NCBI GenBank assembly: GCA_947389015.1
Contig: CANDVA010000002.1
Span: 1-64,000, forward strand
Direction: 5' to 3'
DNA from: an uncultured Clostridia bacterium
Lineage (GTDB): Bacteria > Bacillota > Clostridia > Oscillospirales > Ruminococcaceae
Length of the DNA stretch: 64,000 nucleotides
Shown here: in pieces, positions 51,102 through 60,528 of the stretch
Position numbering within the stretch: position 1 is the stretch's first letter
Layout of the letters: every line of letters begins with the position of its first letter
The notes under the pieces: model-generated
Seen by the model: the letters and a program-made list of their open reading frames with translations, nothing else
Databases searched by the model: none
Told to the model about the DNA's origin: nothing
Made by a program: the position numbers and the translations under genes

Positions 51102-53705
51102 CTAATCCAGAGACTCCTTTAATTCCTTGACGAACATCAGCGCGTCCATTGGGCTTAAAGAATTGATGTCCGCCGCGCGGAGCCTTGCTATGGCGTTCTG
51201 CTCGCTTACGGCGGTGAAGCTGAACTGCTCGTCGCGGCTCCGCTCGATAGCCTCCGCAAGCCGCACCTTGCCGCTCACCTCAAGGTCTTTCAGCTCCTCT
51301 TTGGCGCGCTCTATCACCTTATTTGGCAGTCCCGCGAGCTTCGCGACCTCGATCCCGTAGCTGTCGTCCGTGCCGCCGGGAACTATCTTGTGCAGGAACT
51401 TGATATCGTCGCCGCGCTTTGATACCGCAACGCTGAAATTCTTCACGCCCCTGCAGTCCTTCTCCATGGTGATAAGCTCGTGATAATGCGTCGCGAAAAG
51501 CGTCTTACAGCCTATCTTCTGCGAGATATGCTCCGCGACGGACTTAGCTATGGATATCCCGTCGAACGTCGAGGTGCCGCGCCCTATCTCGTCAAGGATA
51601 ACGAGACTGCTCTTTGTCGCGTTCTGCAATATCTCCGCGACCTCGTTCATCTCCACCATAAACGTCGACTGCCCCGCAGTGAGATCGTCCGACGCTCCGA
51701 CACGCGTGAATATCCTGTCTACAACGCCGATCTTCGCGTACCGCGCGGGAACAAAGCACCCTATCTGCGCCATAAGCACGATTATCGCGGTCTGCCGCAT
51801 AAACGTGGATTTACCCGACATATTCGGACCCGTGATGATAAGCAGCCGATTGTCGGATCTGTCGAGATAAACGTCGTTGGGCGTGAACGGATGATCGAGA
51901 AGTATCTGCTCGATAACGGGGTGCCTCCCGTCCTTAATGTCGACAACGCTGTCCATGGTTATCTCGGGCTTGACGTAGTTGTTCTCGAGAGACACCTGCG
52001 CGAACGAGCACAGCGTATCTACCTCCGAAACAGCGGCGGCGGTCCGCTGTATAAGCTCGAGCTTTGTCGCGATAAAGCCGCGTATCTCGTTGAACACCGC
52101 CTGCTCGAGACCGAGTATCCTGTCGTTCGCGCCGAGTATCTCGCCCTCGATCTTTTTCAGCTCATCGGTTATGTAGCGTTCGCCGTTCGTGAGCGTCTGC
52201 TTGCGGTGATAATGCGGCGGCACCTGCCCCACGAAGCTCTTCGATACCTCGATATAGTAGCCGAAAACGCGGTTATATCCGACCTTCAGTGTGCGTATAC
52301 CCGTCGCCTCGCGCTCGCGCTGCTCCATATCGCGAAGTATGCTCTCGCCGCCGCCCGTGATGTCGCGCAGGCGGTCGATCTCCTCGTTGAACCCGCCCTT
52401 GATAACGCCGCCGTCCTTTAAGCTTGCGGGCGGCTCGTCGACGATAGCGTTCTCGACGAGCTGAGCTATCTCCGCAAGCTCGTCAATGCCGCCGTTCAGC
52501 TCGACAAGCAGCTTCGATCTCAGACCCGAAAGCTCCTTTTTCAGCAGCGGAAGCCGCATACAGGTCTGCCCGAGCGCGTAGATATCGCGCGGCGAAGCGG
52601 ACTTGTACATAACGCGCGACATAAGCCGCTCGAGGTCGAATACCCCTTTAAGCGCCGCGCGGACGTCGCCGAGCGCCGCAGAGCTCTGCATAAGCTCCTC
52701 CACCGCGTTCAGCCGTGAAAGGATCGCCGTATGCGAGATAAGCGGGCGCTCTATCCACGCGCGAAGTCTCCGCCTGCCCATAGCGGTGACGGTCTTGTCC
52801 AGCACCCACAGCAGCGAGCCGCGCTTTTCCTTCGTGCGCATCGTTTCGGTTATCTCGAGATTGCGCTGCGCGGAAAGACCAAGATCCATATATTCGTTTC
52901 CGCTGTGCACAGTGAGCTCGATAAAGCGCTTTACGGTAGCCTTATGCGCCTCGCCAACATAGCGGAACAGCGCGCACAGCGCCCTCTGCGCCATATGCAT
53001 GGACGATATCCCGAGCTGTCCGACGTCGCTTTTGTTCTCAAACTGCGCCGTGATGACCGACAAGTCCGAGTTGTCGAACGTGCTCTCGTCGGGCATTTCG
53101 CAAACGCAGCTCCTCAGCCTGTCCGTAACGAACGAATGGACTTCCTTCAGATCGAGAAATCCCTTGTTTATCAACAGCTCGACGGGATTGAACCGCGAAA
53201 GCTCGGCGATCATCTCCTGCTCGAGATTTTTTCCGCCTTTTTCAAAGACGTGTATCTCGCCCGTTGAAATATCCGCGAATGCCATACCGACTGCCCCGTC
53301 CTCCGCGTATATCGAAGTGATATAGTTGTTGCTGTCGTCGGTAAGCATTGAAGCCTCGGTAACTGTACCCGCCGTCACAAGACGGATAACTCCGCGCTCC
53401 ACAAGACCCTTTGAGGCGTGCGGGTCGGTAAGCTGCTCGCAGATAGCGACCTTAAAACCCCTGTCGATAAGCCGCTTTATATACTGCTCCGCGCTGTGAA
53501 ACGGCACTCCGCACATCGGCGAGCCCGCGCGCGCGGTGAGCGTAAGCTCTAGCTCTCTCGAGACTGTCGTCGCGTCCTCGAAGAACATCTCGTAGAAGTC
53601 CCCCAGACGGAAAAATAAGATATAGTCGCCGTATTTCGACTTTATGTCAAGATACTGCTTCAGCATAGGAGAGACCTTTTCGCTCCGCTGCTCGTTGTCC
53701 GCCAC
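51102..53705 (-). CDS. mutS: DNA mismatch repair protein MutS
   Basis: MutS recognises base mismatches. This 867-residue protein has the N-terminal mismatch-binding domain with YILFFRLGDFYEMFFEDA (Phe-x-Glu reading head), the connector and core lever domains, and the ABC ATPase with Walker A GPNMSGKST (about 615) and LVILDEIGRGTSTFDG. The start is GTG 53705, eight bases after GAGG; the in-frame GTG at 53714 is part of that site. It is followed by mutL. Confidence 0.97.
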   Translation of the reverse strand: MADNEQRSEKVSPMLKQYLDIKSKYGDYILFFRLGDFYEMFFEDATTVSRELELTLTARAGSPMCGVPFHSAEQYIKRLIDRGFKVAICEQLTDPHASKGLVERGVIRLVTAGTVTEASMLTDDSNNYITSIYAEDGAVGMAFADISTGEIHVFEKGGKNLEQEMIAELSRFNPVELLINKGFLDLKEVHSFVTDRLRSCVCEMPDESTFDNSDLSVITAQFENKSDVGQLGISSMHMAQRALCALFRYVGEAHKATVKRFIELTVHSGNEYMDLGLSAQRNLEITETMRTKEKRGSLLWVLDKTVTAMGRRRLRAWIERPLISHTAILSRLNAVEELMQSSAALGDVRAALKGVFDLERLMSRVMYKSASPRDIYALGQTCMRLPLLKKELSGLRSKLLVELNGGIDELAEIAQLVENAIVDEPPASLKDGGVIKGGFNEEIDRLRDITGGGESILRDMEQREREATGIRTLKVGYNRVFGYYIEVSKSFVGQVPPHYHRKQTLTNGERYITDELKKIEGEILGANDRILGLEQAVFNEIRGFIATKLELIQRTAAAVSEVDTLCSFAQVSLENNYVKPEITMDSVVDIKDGRHPVIEQILLDHPFTPNDVYLDRSDNRLLIITGPNMSGKSTFMRQTAIIVLMAQIGCFVPARYAKIGVVDRIFTRVGASDDLTAGQSTFMVEMNEVAEILQNATKSSLVILDEIGRGTSTFDGISIAKSVAEHISQKIGCKTLFATHYHELITMEKDCRGVKNFSVAVSKRGDDIKFLHKIVPGGTDDSYGIEVAKLAGLPNKVIERAKEELKDLEVSGKVRLAEAIERSRDEQFSFTAVSEQNAIARLRAADINSLSPMDALMFVKELKESLD

Positions 53706-53746
53706 AAAAATCACCTCAAATCAAAAAAACTTCAACAGCCCGCCTG

Positions 53747-54166
53747 TCAGCCGCAGCCTCCGCAGGTCGAGCAGCTGCCCGAGCACTCCGCCGCGGGCGG
53801 CTCGGACGGGCAGGTCTCGGGGTCGGCGCCCTCCACGGAATAAGTGAGTATAGTGTTTATCTCGCTCATCAGCTTGTCCATTCCCTGCTTAGCCATGGTG
53901 AACGCCGCCATATTCTCGTTGGACATTACCGCGTCATATGCCGAGTGCATTTTCGCGGTAAGCTCCTTTACCTTTTCATTGTTGATCTCGCCCTCGGGCT
54001 TGTCCGATTCCATCGCCAGATTCTGTCTGATGAGATTGAACTCGCCGATAAGATTTTGCAGCTCCTCGTCCGCGTCGTTCGCGTTTTTCGTGTTGATATA
54101 CTCGATATATCTTTCGTCAGCCTGAACTACCTTTCCAAGCTCTCTTGCCGCTTCGATAACAGTCAT
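53747..54166 (-). CDS. YlbF/YmcA family protein with cysteine-rich tail
   Basis: This 139-residue helical protein matches the YlbF/YmcA (RicF/RicA) family, whose B. subtilis members form an iron-sulphur complex that steers RNase Y. Residues 1-115 are the alpha-helical core. The tail carries five Cys in ECSGSCSTCGGCG plus a preceding Cys at TCPSEPP. It sits between miaB and mutS, where B. subtilis has ymcA. The cysteine tail fits binding of an iron-sulphur cluster. Confidence 0.85.
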   Translation of the reverse strand: MTVIEAARELGKVVQADERYIEYINTKNANDADEELQNLIGEFNLIRQNLAMESDKPEGEINNEKVKELTAKMHSAYDAVMSNENMAAFTMAKQGMDKLMSEINTILTYSVEGADPETCPSEPPAAECSGSCSTCGGCG

Positions 54167-54217
54167 AATAAATTCTCCTTACAAATTTTTCCGTGTTTCC
54201 TCCGCCGAGAAAACATT

Positions 54218-55615
54218 CTATACTATCTTTCCCACGAGCGCCCATTGATACGCCCGTTCTATCTTAACGTTGACAAATTCGCCGATAAGCTCCCTGCCGC
54301 CGTCAAAATCCACAATTACGTCCTGCGGTGTCCTGCCCGTGAGCAGATTCGGGTCTGTTCTCCCCTCGCCCTCGCACAATACGCGGAGCGTCTGCCCGAC
54401 GTACTTTTCGTACATACCGCGCCCTATCTCGCCCTGAACCTCAAGCAGCTCCCCGAACCACCTGCCCTTTTCCTCCGCGGATACGGGATCGGACATTTCG
54501 GCTGCCTTCGTTCCCTTTCGCGGGCTGTAAATAAACGTATACAGCGAGTCGAACCTCACCTCGCGTATCAGAGAAAGCGTTTCCTCGAAGTCCTCCCGCG
54601 TCTCCCCGGGAAAGCCCACGATAATATCCGAGGTGAGCGCCGCGTCGGGAATACGCTCACGGATATATTCCACTATTTTCAGATAGTCCTCCCGCGTGTA
54701 ATGCCTGTTCATCAACCCGAGAACGCGGCTGCTCCCCGACTGCACGGGAAGATGAAAATGCCTTGTAACCTTTCCGTACTCGGCTATCGTGTCGATAAGC
54801 TCTTTGGTCGCGTCCTTGGGGTGGCTGGACATATAGCAGATACGGAACTCGCCGTCTATCGCGTTCACCGCTCTCAGCAGCTCGGGAAAGCTCGTCCCGA
54901 GTTCCTTGCCGTAGGAGTTGACGTTCTGACCGAGCAGCAGCAGCTCCTTAGCGCCTCCACTGACCGCCGTCCTTGCCTCGGCGAGGATATCCTCCGTTTT
55001 CCGCGAACGCTCCCGTCCGCGGACATACGGTACGATGCAGTACGTACAGAAGTTATTGCAGCCGTACATTATCGGAATACTCGCTTTCAACGCGCTCTCA
55101 CGGCGAAGCGGCAGCCCCTCGGCGATAACCCCGTCGCCCTCGGGGACGTAAAATTCGCGCTTTCGCTCGGTAAGCTGCCTGTAAACAAGCTCGGGCAGCG
55201 TGTGCAGCGCGTTAGTCCCGAACACCAGATCGACGTGCGGAAAGCTCCGCTTTATTCTCCCGACGATATGCTCCTGCTGGACCATACAGCCGCACACCCC
55301 GATAATAACGTCGGGATTGCGCCGCTTCTCGTGTTTCAGCGCTCCGAGATTTCCGAAGACCCTGTCCTCGGCGTTCTCACGCACCGCGCACGTATTGAAT
55401 ATGATAATATCCGCGCCCTCGGGAGTATCGGAAAATCCGTAGCCCATACAGCCGAGCATACCCTTTATCTTCTCGCCGTCGCTGACGTTCTGCTGACACC
55501 CGAACATGTGTACGTGAGCCGTCGGCGGCGTTTCGCGCCGCGCGTTTATCTCCGCGCATTTAATCATATATCCGCGCTGTTTTGCCATTTCCTCGGCAGT
55601 AATATTTACAGTCAT
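54218..55615 (-). CDS. miaB: tRNA-2-methylthio-N6-dimethylallyladenosine synthase
   Basis: MiaB is a radical-SAM methylthiotransferase that modifies i6A37 of tRNA. This 465-residue protein has the UPF0004 N-terminal domain with three Cys (MFGCQQN, FNTCAVRE and GVCGCM), the radical-SAM motif CNNFCTYC (about 185-192), VGFPGETREDF, and a C-terminal TRAM domain (about 400-460). The ATG follows GAGGA. It completes the MiaA product from 43223. Confidence 0.96.
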   Translation of the reverse strand: MTVNITAEEMAKQRGYMIKCAEINARRETPPTAHVHMFGCQQNVSDGEKIKGMLGCMGYGFSDTPEGADIIIFNTCAVRENAEDRVFGNLGALKHEKRRNPDVIIGVCGCMVQQEHIVGRIKRSFPHVDLVFGTNALHTLPELVYRQLTERKREFYVPEGDGVIAEGLPLRRESALKASIPIMYGCNNFCTYCIVPYVRGRERSRKTEDILAEARTAVSGGAKELLLLGQNVNSYGKELGTSFPELLRAVNAIDGEFRICYMSSHPKDATKELIDTIAEYGKVTRHFHLPVQSGSSRVLGLMNRHYTREDYLKIVEYIRERIPDAALTSDIIVGFPGETREDFEETLSLIREVRFDSLYTFIYSPRKGTKAAEMSDPVSAEEKGRWFGELLEVQGEIGRGMYEKYVGQTLRVLCEGEGRTDPNLLTGRTPQDVIVDFDGGRELIGEFVNVKIERAYQWALVGKIV

Positions 55616-55624
55616 ATATCCTCT

Positions 55625-55990
55625 TTATTTTATTATTTTTTGACCCAAAAATACGGCGGCTATCCCAAACGCAAGGCTAATCAGCATATACGCCGCGGCT
55701 GCGGTTTTTCCGCCGCTTTCGATAAGTCCCTCCGTTTCGAGAGCGAACGTTGAAAACGTCGTAAACCCTCCGCAGATACCCGCCTTTAAAAACAGCGTGA
55801 GCCGAGGATTATCGGGGAAATACTTTGCCGCAAGCGCGGTCACTATACCGATAACAAAGCAGCCGACAACGTTTATCGCTAACGTTTTTATCGGGAACCC
55901 CGACTTCAGCTCAGCGGGTATCAGCCCGATAAGCCAGCGCAGCACAGCGCCGATAAATCCGCCCGCGCCGACAGCAATACAATCAAGCAT
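55625..55990 (-). CDS. crcB: Fluoride channel Fluc (CrcB)
   Basis: This 121-residue protein has four membrane helices. It has the Fluc hallmarks GGFIGAVLRW, INVVGCFVIG and GGFTTFSTFALE, whose Phe residues line the fluoride path. It exports fluoride as a dual-topology dimer. The start is ATG 55990, with AGGTG upstream. It is an ordinary gene inside an operon, between comF and miaB; there is no fluoride riboswitch before it. Confidence 0.94.
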   Translation of the reverse strand: MLDCIAVGAGGFIGAVLRWLIGLIPAELKSGFPIKTLAINVVGCFVIGIVTALAAKYFPDNPRLTLFLKAGICGGFTTFSTFALETEGLIESGGKTAAAAYMLISLAFGIAAVFLGQKIIK

Positions 55991-55995
55991 TTTGT

Positions 55996-56694
55996 TCACC
56001 TTTTCCGTATTTTATACCGATTTCTTTGACCGTGCGTAAACTCGACGGTCTTCGCGAACACCGCCGCCGAAACGTCTTCCGCTCCCACGCCCCGCAGCAG
56101 CTCGCCGACGGCGGAAAGCGTACTTCCCGTAGTGGTCACCTCGTCGATAAGAATTATCCGTTTTCCCTTTACATCAACGCGCTTGTCGGCGTAAAAGCTG
56201 CGCAGAGCATTTTTGCGCCGCGCCTCCGCGTTGAGCGACTTCTGCTCACGCTTGCCCGAAACGGCTTTCAGCGCGTTCACCGCCGGTATGCCGACGCGCA
56301 TTGCGAGCCGCTCCGCTATCAGCTCCGAAGACGAGAACCCGCGCTTGAGCACGCCCATTCTGCCGTTCGGAACGGGCACGAGCATATCCGCCCCGACGCC
56401 GTACAGTCTGTCGCTCATCATTATCGCAAACGCGTCCGCGGGATAAACGAGACCTCCGTATTTCAGCATAAGCACCGCGTCACGCGCTCTCCCCGTATAG
56501 AAGCAGCACACATAAAGCGCCGATATATTGTCGGGCGGCGTAACTAACCCGTGAACGAACGGCAGATACCGATAGCACTCGCCGCACCAGTAGTCTTCAT
56601 TATCGAGCAACTCTCCGCAGAACGGACAGCGGTTCGGCGCGACCAGCGAAACGATCCGCCGAAACCGCTCGTAGCTTTTAAGCGACTTAAACAA
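55996..56694 (-). CDS. ComF family phosphoribosyltransferase-like protein
   Basis: This 232-residue protein has the N-terminal double zinc-ribbon CPFC/CGEC (about 22-40) and a phosphoribosyltransferase fold with the PRPP-binding loop IILIDEVTTTGSTL (about 175-188). ComF-type proteins act in DNA uptake in competent species, often with ComFA, which is absent here. Its start overlaps the end of recD2 by eight bases. The role in this strain is inferred only from the family. Confidence 0.9.
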   Translation of the reverse strand: MFKSLKSYERFRRIVSLVAPNRCPFCGELLDNEDYWCGECYRYLPFVHGLVTPPDNISALYVCCFYTGRARDAVLMLKYGGLVYPADAFAIMMSDRLYGVGADMLVPVPNGRMGVLKRGFSSSELIAERLAMRVGIPAVNALKAVSGKREQKSLNAEARRKNALRSFYADKRVDVKGKRIILIDEVTTTGSTLSAVGELLRGVGAEDVSAAVFAKTVEFTHGQRNRYKIRKR

Positions 56695-58897
56695 AATGAT
56701 CCTCCAGCATTGGTCTGAGGCACGAAAACCGCTCTGTCCTGCGGTCGTTGTACACCATGGAGCTTACCTTGACCTCCGTGCCGATGACGATAAGCGTTTT
56801 CTTCGCGCGCGTCACCGCCGTGTACAGCAGATTTCTGTACGACAGCCTGTCCATACGGTTTGGCAGCGGCAGTATCACCGCAGGGTACTCGCTGCCTTGG
56901 CTTTTGTGAACGGTAATGGCGTAGGCATGCTCGATCTTTTTCAGCATATCGCCGTCATAAAAAGCTTTCCTGCCCTCGAAATCTATCTCGCACTTCTGAT
57001 TTACCCTGTCGGTGTCGATTATCTTCCCGATGTCGCCGTTGAATATCCCGTGCGATTTTTCCGCACCGCGCCGCCATTCGACGTCGTAGTCGTTTTTTGT
57101 CTGCATTATCTTGTCGCCGTCGCGGAAAAGCGTGCCAATAAAATTCATCTCGCGCTTTGACTTGGACGGCGGATTGAGCGCCAGTTGCAGTTCCTTGTTG
57201 ACCGCGCCCGTCCCGACCGTTCCCATTCGCGACAGACACAGCACCTGAATATCGTCCAGCGGATCGTAGCCGTAAGCCTTCGGAAGCCGCGTTTTGCACA
57301 GCTCGATAACGAGCCGCAGCGTGTTCTCCTCGCTGTCAGAGCGCATAAAAAAGAAGTCGTTGGCGCGGTCGTTCAGCTCGGGGACTTCGCCGTGGATAAT
57401 GCTGTGCGCGTTCGTGACGATAAGGCTCTTTGCAGCCTGTCGGAATATCTCGGTAAGCTCGACCATGGGAACTTGTCCGCTGTCGATAAGATCGCGCAGG
57501 ATATTCCCCGCGCCCACCGACGGCAGCTGATTGCTGTCGCCGACCATGATAAGCCGTGTGCCGCCCCTGACAGCCTTTAACAGCGACGCGAACAGCATAG
57601 TGTCCACCATCGACATCTCGTCGATTATGACCGCGTCGCATTGCAGCGGGTTCTCCTCGTTGCGCTTGAACGTATTCCCGCCCGAGAAGTCCACCTCGAG
57701 CAGCCTGTGGATAGTCTGCGCCTGCGCTCCCGTAAGGTCCGCCATTCGCTTTGCGGCTCTGCCCGTGGGCGCGGCGAGCTTTATCCTCATTCTGCGCTTC
57801 TTGAACAGCGCGATAACGCCGTTGAGCGTGGTGGTCTTGCCCGTGCCGGGACCGCCTGTGAGAATAAACACACGGTTGTTCATACAGGCGTTTATCGCCT
57901 CAAGCTGCTTGTTTTCATACTCGATACCCTGCTCGGCGGCAATGCCCGCTATCTCGGTCGTGCAGTCTGTATTATCGTCGGCGGAGTGCTTTACCATCTC
58001 CGCTATGCGCTCGGCTATGTAGGTCTCGGCTCTGAAATACTCCGCAAGGTAGATATACCGCGTATCGTAGATGTTTGAGTCCACGATATCTCCCTGCTTT
58101 TCGGCGAATTGCAGCGCCGCGGCATACAGCTTATCGCTTACGATAAGCTGCTGAGTCACGACGCTGCACAGATCGCTCTCACGCATACAGCAGTTGCCCT
58201 CGTCGGTGTTCATTCTGAGAGCCCATAGAATACCGGCGAGTACTCTCTCCTCGCTGTCGGGCGGAAAATCTATGTCCTGCGCTATGCGCTCCGCGTCGGC
58301 GAAGCGCAGCTCAATGCCGTTCATACAAAGGCAGTACGGATTATCCTTTACCGCGCGTATCAGATCGGTGCCGTATGCCTTCCAAGCCGCCGAAATAACG
58401 TACTGCGGTATCGAATATTTTGAAAAAAACGTCATTACCTTGCGCAGTCCTGTAATATTGTGAAACTCCTGCCCGATAATTTTCGCGCGCTCGGGAGTAA
58501 TGGTCTTGATAACGGAGAGCTGCCCCGGGTCGTTTTCGAGAATATCCATAGTCCTCTCGCCGAAAGCGTCGACGATACGCTTTGCCGCGGACGGACCCAG
58601 ACCGCGGATAACTCCCGAGCCGAGATACTTCCGTATAGCGTCGACGTCCTGCGGCAGCGAGCGCTCGAAAATATCCACCTTGAACTGTCTGCCGTACTTC
58701 ACGTTCGAGACATACTCGCCGTACAGCGTGAGCCGCTCGCCCTCGCGCACGTCGCCCATATTGCCGACCGCGGTGATCAGCGAGTTTTCGACGTTCATAT
58801 CCAGCACGATATATCCCGTCTCCTCGTTGAAATACACCACGTCCTCAACGTCGCCCGTTACGCATATTAGATTGTCCCGATCATTTTCGAGTGTCAT
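56687..58897 (-). CDS. recD2: ATP-dependent helicase RecD2
   Basis: RecD2 is a 5'-3' SF1B helicase working in DNA repair without RecBC. This 736-residue protein has an N-terminal OB-like domain (about 10-85), a helix-hairpin-helix repeat region with GLGPSAAKRIVDAFG (about 100), Walker A GGPGTGKTTT (about 350), Walker B VIIDEMSM, and the C-terminal YAITVHKSQGSEYPAVI motif. The start is ATG 58897, behind GGTGAAAG. The longer in-frame extension overlaps the small gene at 58902 and is unlikely to be used. Confidence 0.95.
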   Translation of the reverse strand: MTLENDRDNLICVTGDVEDVVYFNEETGYIVLDMNVENSLITAVGNMGDVREGERLTLYGEYVSNVKYGRQFKVDIFERSLPQDVDAIRKYLGSGVIRGLGPSAAKRIVDAFGERTMDILENDPGQLSVIKTITPERAKIIGQEFHNITGLRKVMTFFSKYSIPQYVISAAWKAYGTDLIRAVKDNPYCLCMNGIELRFADAERIAQDIDFPPDSEERVLAGILWALRMNTDEGNCCMRESDLCSVVTQQLIVSDKLYAAALQFAEKQGDIVDSNIYDTRYIYLAEYFRAETYIAERIAEMVKHSADDNTDCTTEIAGIAAEQGIEYENKQLEAINACMNNRVFILTGGPGTGKTTTLNGVIALFKKRRMRIKLAAPTGRAAKRMADLTGAQAQTIHRLLEVDFSGGNTFKRNEENPLQCDAVIIDEMSMVDTMLFASLLKAVRGGTRLIMVGDSNQLPSVGAGNILRDLIDSGQVPMVELTEIFRQAAKSLIVTNAHSIIHGEVPELNDRANDFFFMRSDSEENTLRLVIELCKTRLPKAYGYDPLDDIQVLCLSRMGTVGTGAVNKELQLALNPPSKSKREMNFIGTLFRDGDKIMQTKNDYDVEWRRGAEKSHGIFNGDIGKIIDTDRVNQKCEIDFEGRKAFYDGDMLKKIEHAYAITVHKSQGSEYPAVILPLPNRMDRLSYRNLLYTAVTRAKKTLIVIGTEVKVSSMVYNDRRTERFSCLRPMLEDHFV

Positions 58898-58901
58898 TCT
58901 T

Positions 58902-59147
58902 TCACCGACCCGTACCGACGGCGTTGCTTCCCGAAAGCTCCGTTCCATCGGCGATAATATATATTTTTCCGATAAACGGAGATTTTTTGGCGTTTTCGAT
59001 AAATTCTTCTATATTTTCATCATTTTTTACGTAAACGTCGAACTCGCGGGACGCGCCGTCCAGCAGCGCCTTTGCCAGCAGGTGCAGCAGCGCCGCAAGC
59101 CCGAAAATGGAAATGAACATAAGTCCGAACACGTATAAAAACTGCAT
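58902..59147 (-). CDS. Small membrane protein of unknown function
   Basis: This 81-residue protein has one N-terminal membrane helix (about 3-25) followed by a mixed soluble segment with DENIEEFIENAKKSPFIGKIYIIAD. The tail is Gly/Ser-rich. It lies between prmA and recD2 on the same strand, four bases before recD2. I recognise no family. The gene is supported by position, spacing and a plausible signal-anchor sequence. Confidence 0.6.
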   Translation of the reverse strand: MQFLYVFGLMFISIFGLAALLHLLAKALLDGASREFDVYVKNDENIEEFIENAKKSPFIGKIYIIADGTELSGSNAVGTGR

Positions 59148-59203
59148 ACAAATGCCCCCTCTCTGAGCATTATATGCGCTTTGACCGCGATGTGTCCGCA
59201 GCT

Positions 59204-60166
59204 TTACCGTTCAAGAAGAACGCAGTTCCAGCCTTCTTCGTTTTTCGCGGAGACGACCTTCCAGCCGTTCTCGGAAAGCGCCGCCTTTACCTCGTCGGCA
59301 CGCTCGTCGATTATCCCCGAGACTATCAATTTTCCGCCGCCTCCGAGAAATCCCTCAAACAGCGGGCTCATCGCGATTATAACGTCCGCGACGATATTCG
59401 CGCAGATAATGCCGAATCCGCCGCCTATCCTTTCGCGGAGCGCCTTGTCCTCGATAATGTTTCCGCAGTACGCGGTAAAGTTCGTGAACCCGTTCTTTTC
59501 GATGTTCTCCGAGGCGGTCTTTACGGCGTTCTCAAAGATATCGCAAACAGTCGCGTCCTTTGCGCCGAGCAGCAGCGCCGCTATCGACAGTATTCCGCTG
59601 CCGCACCCGAGATCTAGCACACGTTCTCCGCCGCTTACGACCTCCTCCAGCGTTTCCATAACCATTTTGGTTGTATGATGCTGACCGGTACCGAACGTCG
59701 ACGCCGGATCTATTTCGAGTATCCTGTCGCCGTTCTTGGGCTCAACGTCCTCCCACGACGGCTTTATGATAAGGCTCTTTCCTACCCTGAACGGCTTGTA
59801 GTACTTCTTCCAGTTGTTCGCCCAGTCCTCCTCCTTGACGTTGGCAAGCGCCAAGCGGATATTCCCGTAGTAGCCGTCGGTGTTGTTCGCCTTGTAGCCG
59901 TCGACCAGTCCGCGTATCGCGGCGAGTGTCTCCGCGCCTTGCGCGTTCTCGTGAACGTACAGCGTGATGTGAGGTTCGACGGTTTTTAATCCCATAAGTT
60001 CGTCGTCGACGTAATCCCAGTTAGCGTTCTTGTCCGCGAGGAAGTCCTCGAAGTCCGCGCTGTCCTGAATAATAAAGCCCGTTATCCCGTATTCCGTAAG
60101 CGCGCCCGTTATCCCGTCGATCGCCTGCGACGAGGTGTATATGTCGATCTGAATAAAACTGTCCAT
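59204..60166 (-). CDS. prmA: Ribosomal protein L11 methyltransferase
   Basis: PrmA trimethylates ribosomal protein L11. This 320-residue protein has an N-terminal L11-binding domain (about 1-110) and a SAM-binding Rossmann domain with FGTGQHHTT and VLDLGCGSGILSIAA (about 180-195). IICANIVADVI follows, near the active site. The start is ATG 60166, behind GGGAGGACAAA. It is the first gene of the long minus run that extends to mutL. Confidence 0.94.
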   Translation of the reverse strand: MDSFIQIDIYTSSQAIDGITGALTEYGITGFIIQDSADFEDFLADKNANWDYVDDELMGLKTVEPHITLYVHENAQGAETLAAIRGLVDGYKANNTDGYYGNIRLALANVKEEDWANNWKKYYKPFRVGKSLIIKPSWEDVEPKNGDRILEIDPASTFGTGQHHTTKMVMETLEEVVSGGERVLDLGCGSGILSIAALLLGAKDATVCDIFENAVKTASENIEKNGFTNFTAYCGNIIEDKALRERIGGGFGIICANIVADVIIAMSPLFEGFLGGGGKLIVSGIIDERADEVKAALSENGWKVVSAKNEEGWNCVLLER

Positions 60167-60208
60167 TTTGTCCTCCCGAAACATTCTCCGCATTAAACAA
60201 TCATATTT

Positions 60209-60237
60209 ATTATACTACATATTGTAGAAAAAATCAA
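60209..60237 (-). promoter_or_regulatory. Sigma-A promoter of the prmA run
   Basis: On the minus strand, TTGATT (60232-60237) and TATAAT (60209-60214) are 17 bases apart. The spacer contains the palindrome CTACATATTGTAG. It points away from the XRE promoter. Confidence 0.75.
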
Positions 60238-60344
60238 GGGATAAAATATATTTTGCGCAACTTTTCGCGAATATTTTCATCTGCACGACATACGAAGAAA
60301 AATATATGTGCATATTCAACAAAATCAGAACGACCCGATTTCAT

Positions 60345-60361
60345 TGTCGAAAAATGTCGAA
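60345..60361 (+). promoter_or_regulatory. Tandem Spo0A boxes
   Basis: TGTCGAA at 60345-60351 and TGTCGAA at 60355-60361 are both perfect matches to the Spo0A box consensus TGNCGAA. They are in the same orientation with exactly three bases between, which is the spacing seen for Spo0A dimers. They lie 24 bases before the XRE -35 box, and about 110 bases upstream of the divergent prmA promoter. Direct reading of the sequence supports the motif; binding is inferred. Confidence 0.7.
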
Positions 60362-60384
60362 TAAATTTTCTGCTTTTCCATCAA

Positions 60385-60414
60385 TTGAAAAAATCCCGCA
60401 TATTATGTTAAAAT
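60385..60414 (+). promoter_or_regulatory. Sigma-A-type promoter of the XRE gene
   Basis: TTGAAA (60385-60390) and TAAAAT (60409-60414) have an 18-base spacer. A leader of about 108 bases follows, with a small CGAG/CTCG hairpin near 60429-60442 and a strong AAGGAGG site. Between 60238 and 60344 nothing else stands out. Confidence 0.65.
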
Positions 60415-60528
60415 GATTATGCGCAAACGAGGTATATCTCGGCGCGGATTTTTTCGTTGACCCCAAGCATTCCCATTTAATTCACCATCCCTTGGAGCAT
60501 ATGAAAAATAAAAAAGGAGGACAAAACA

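Noticed and set aside
53945-55753. Plus-strand ORF of 602 codons opposite ylbF/miaB
   Set aside because: Antisense shadow of miaB, which has full catalytic motifs on the minus strand.
55991-55995. Fluoride riboswitch before crcB
   Set aside because: The crcB start lies five bases after comF, so there is no room for a riboswitch.
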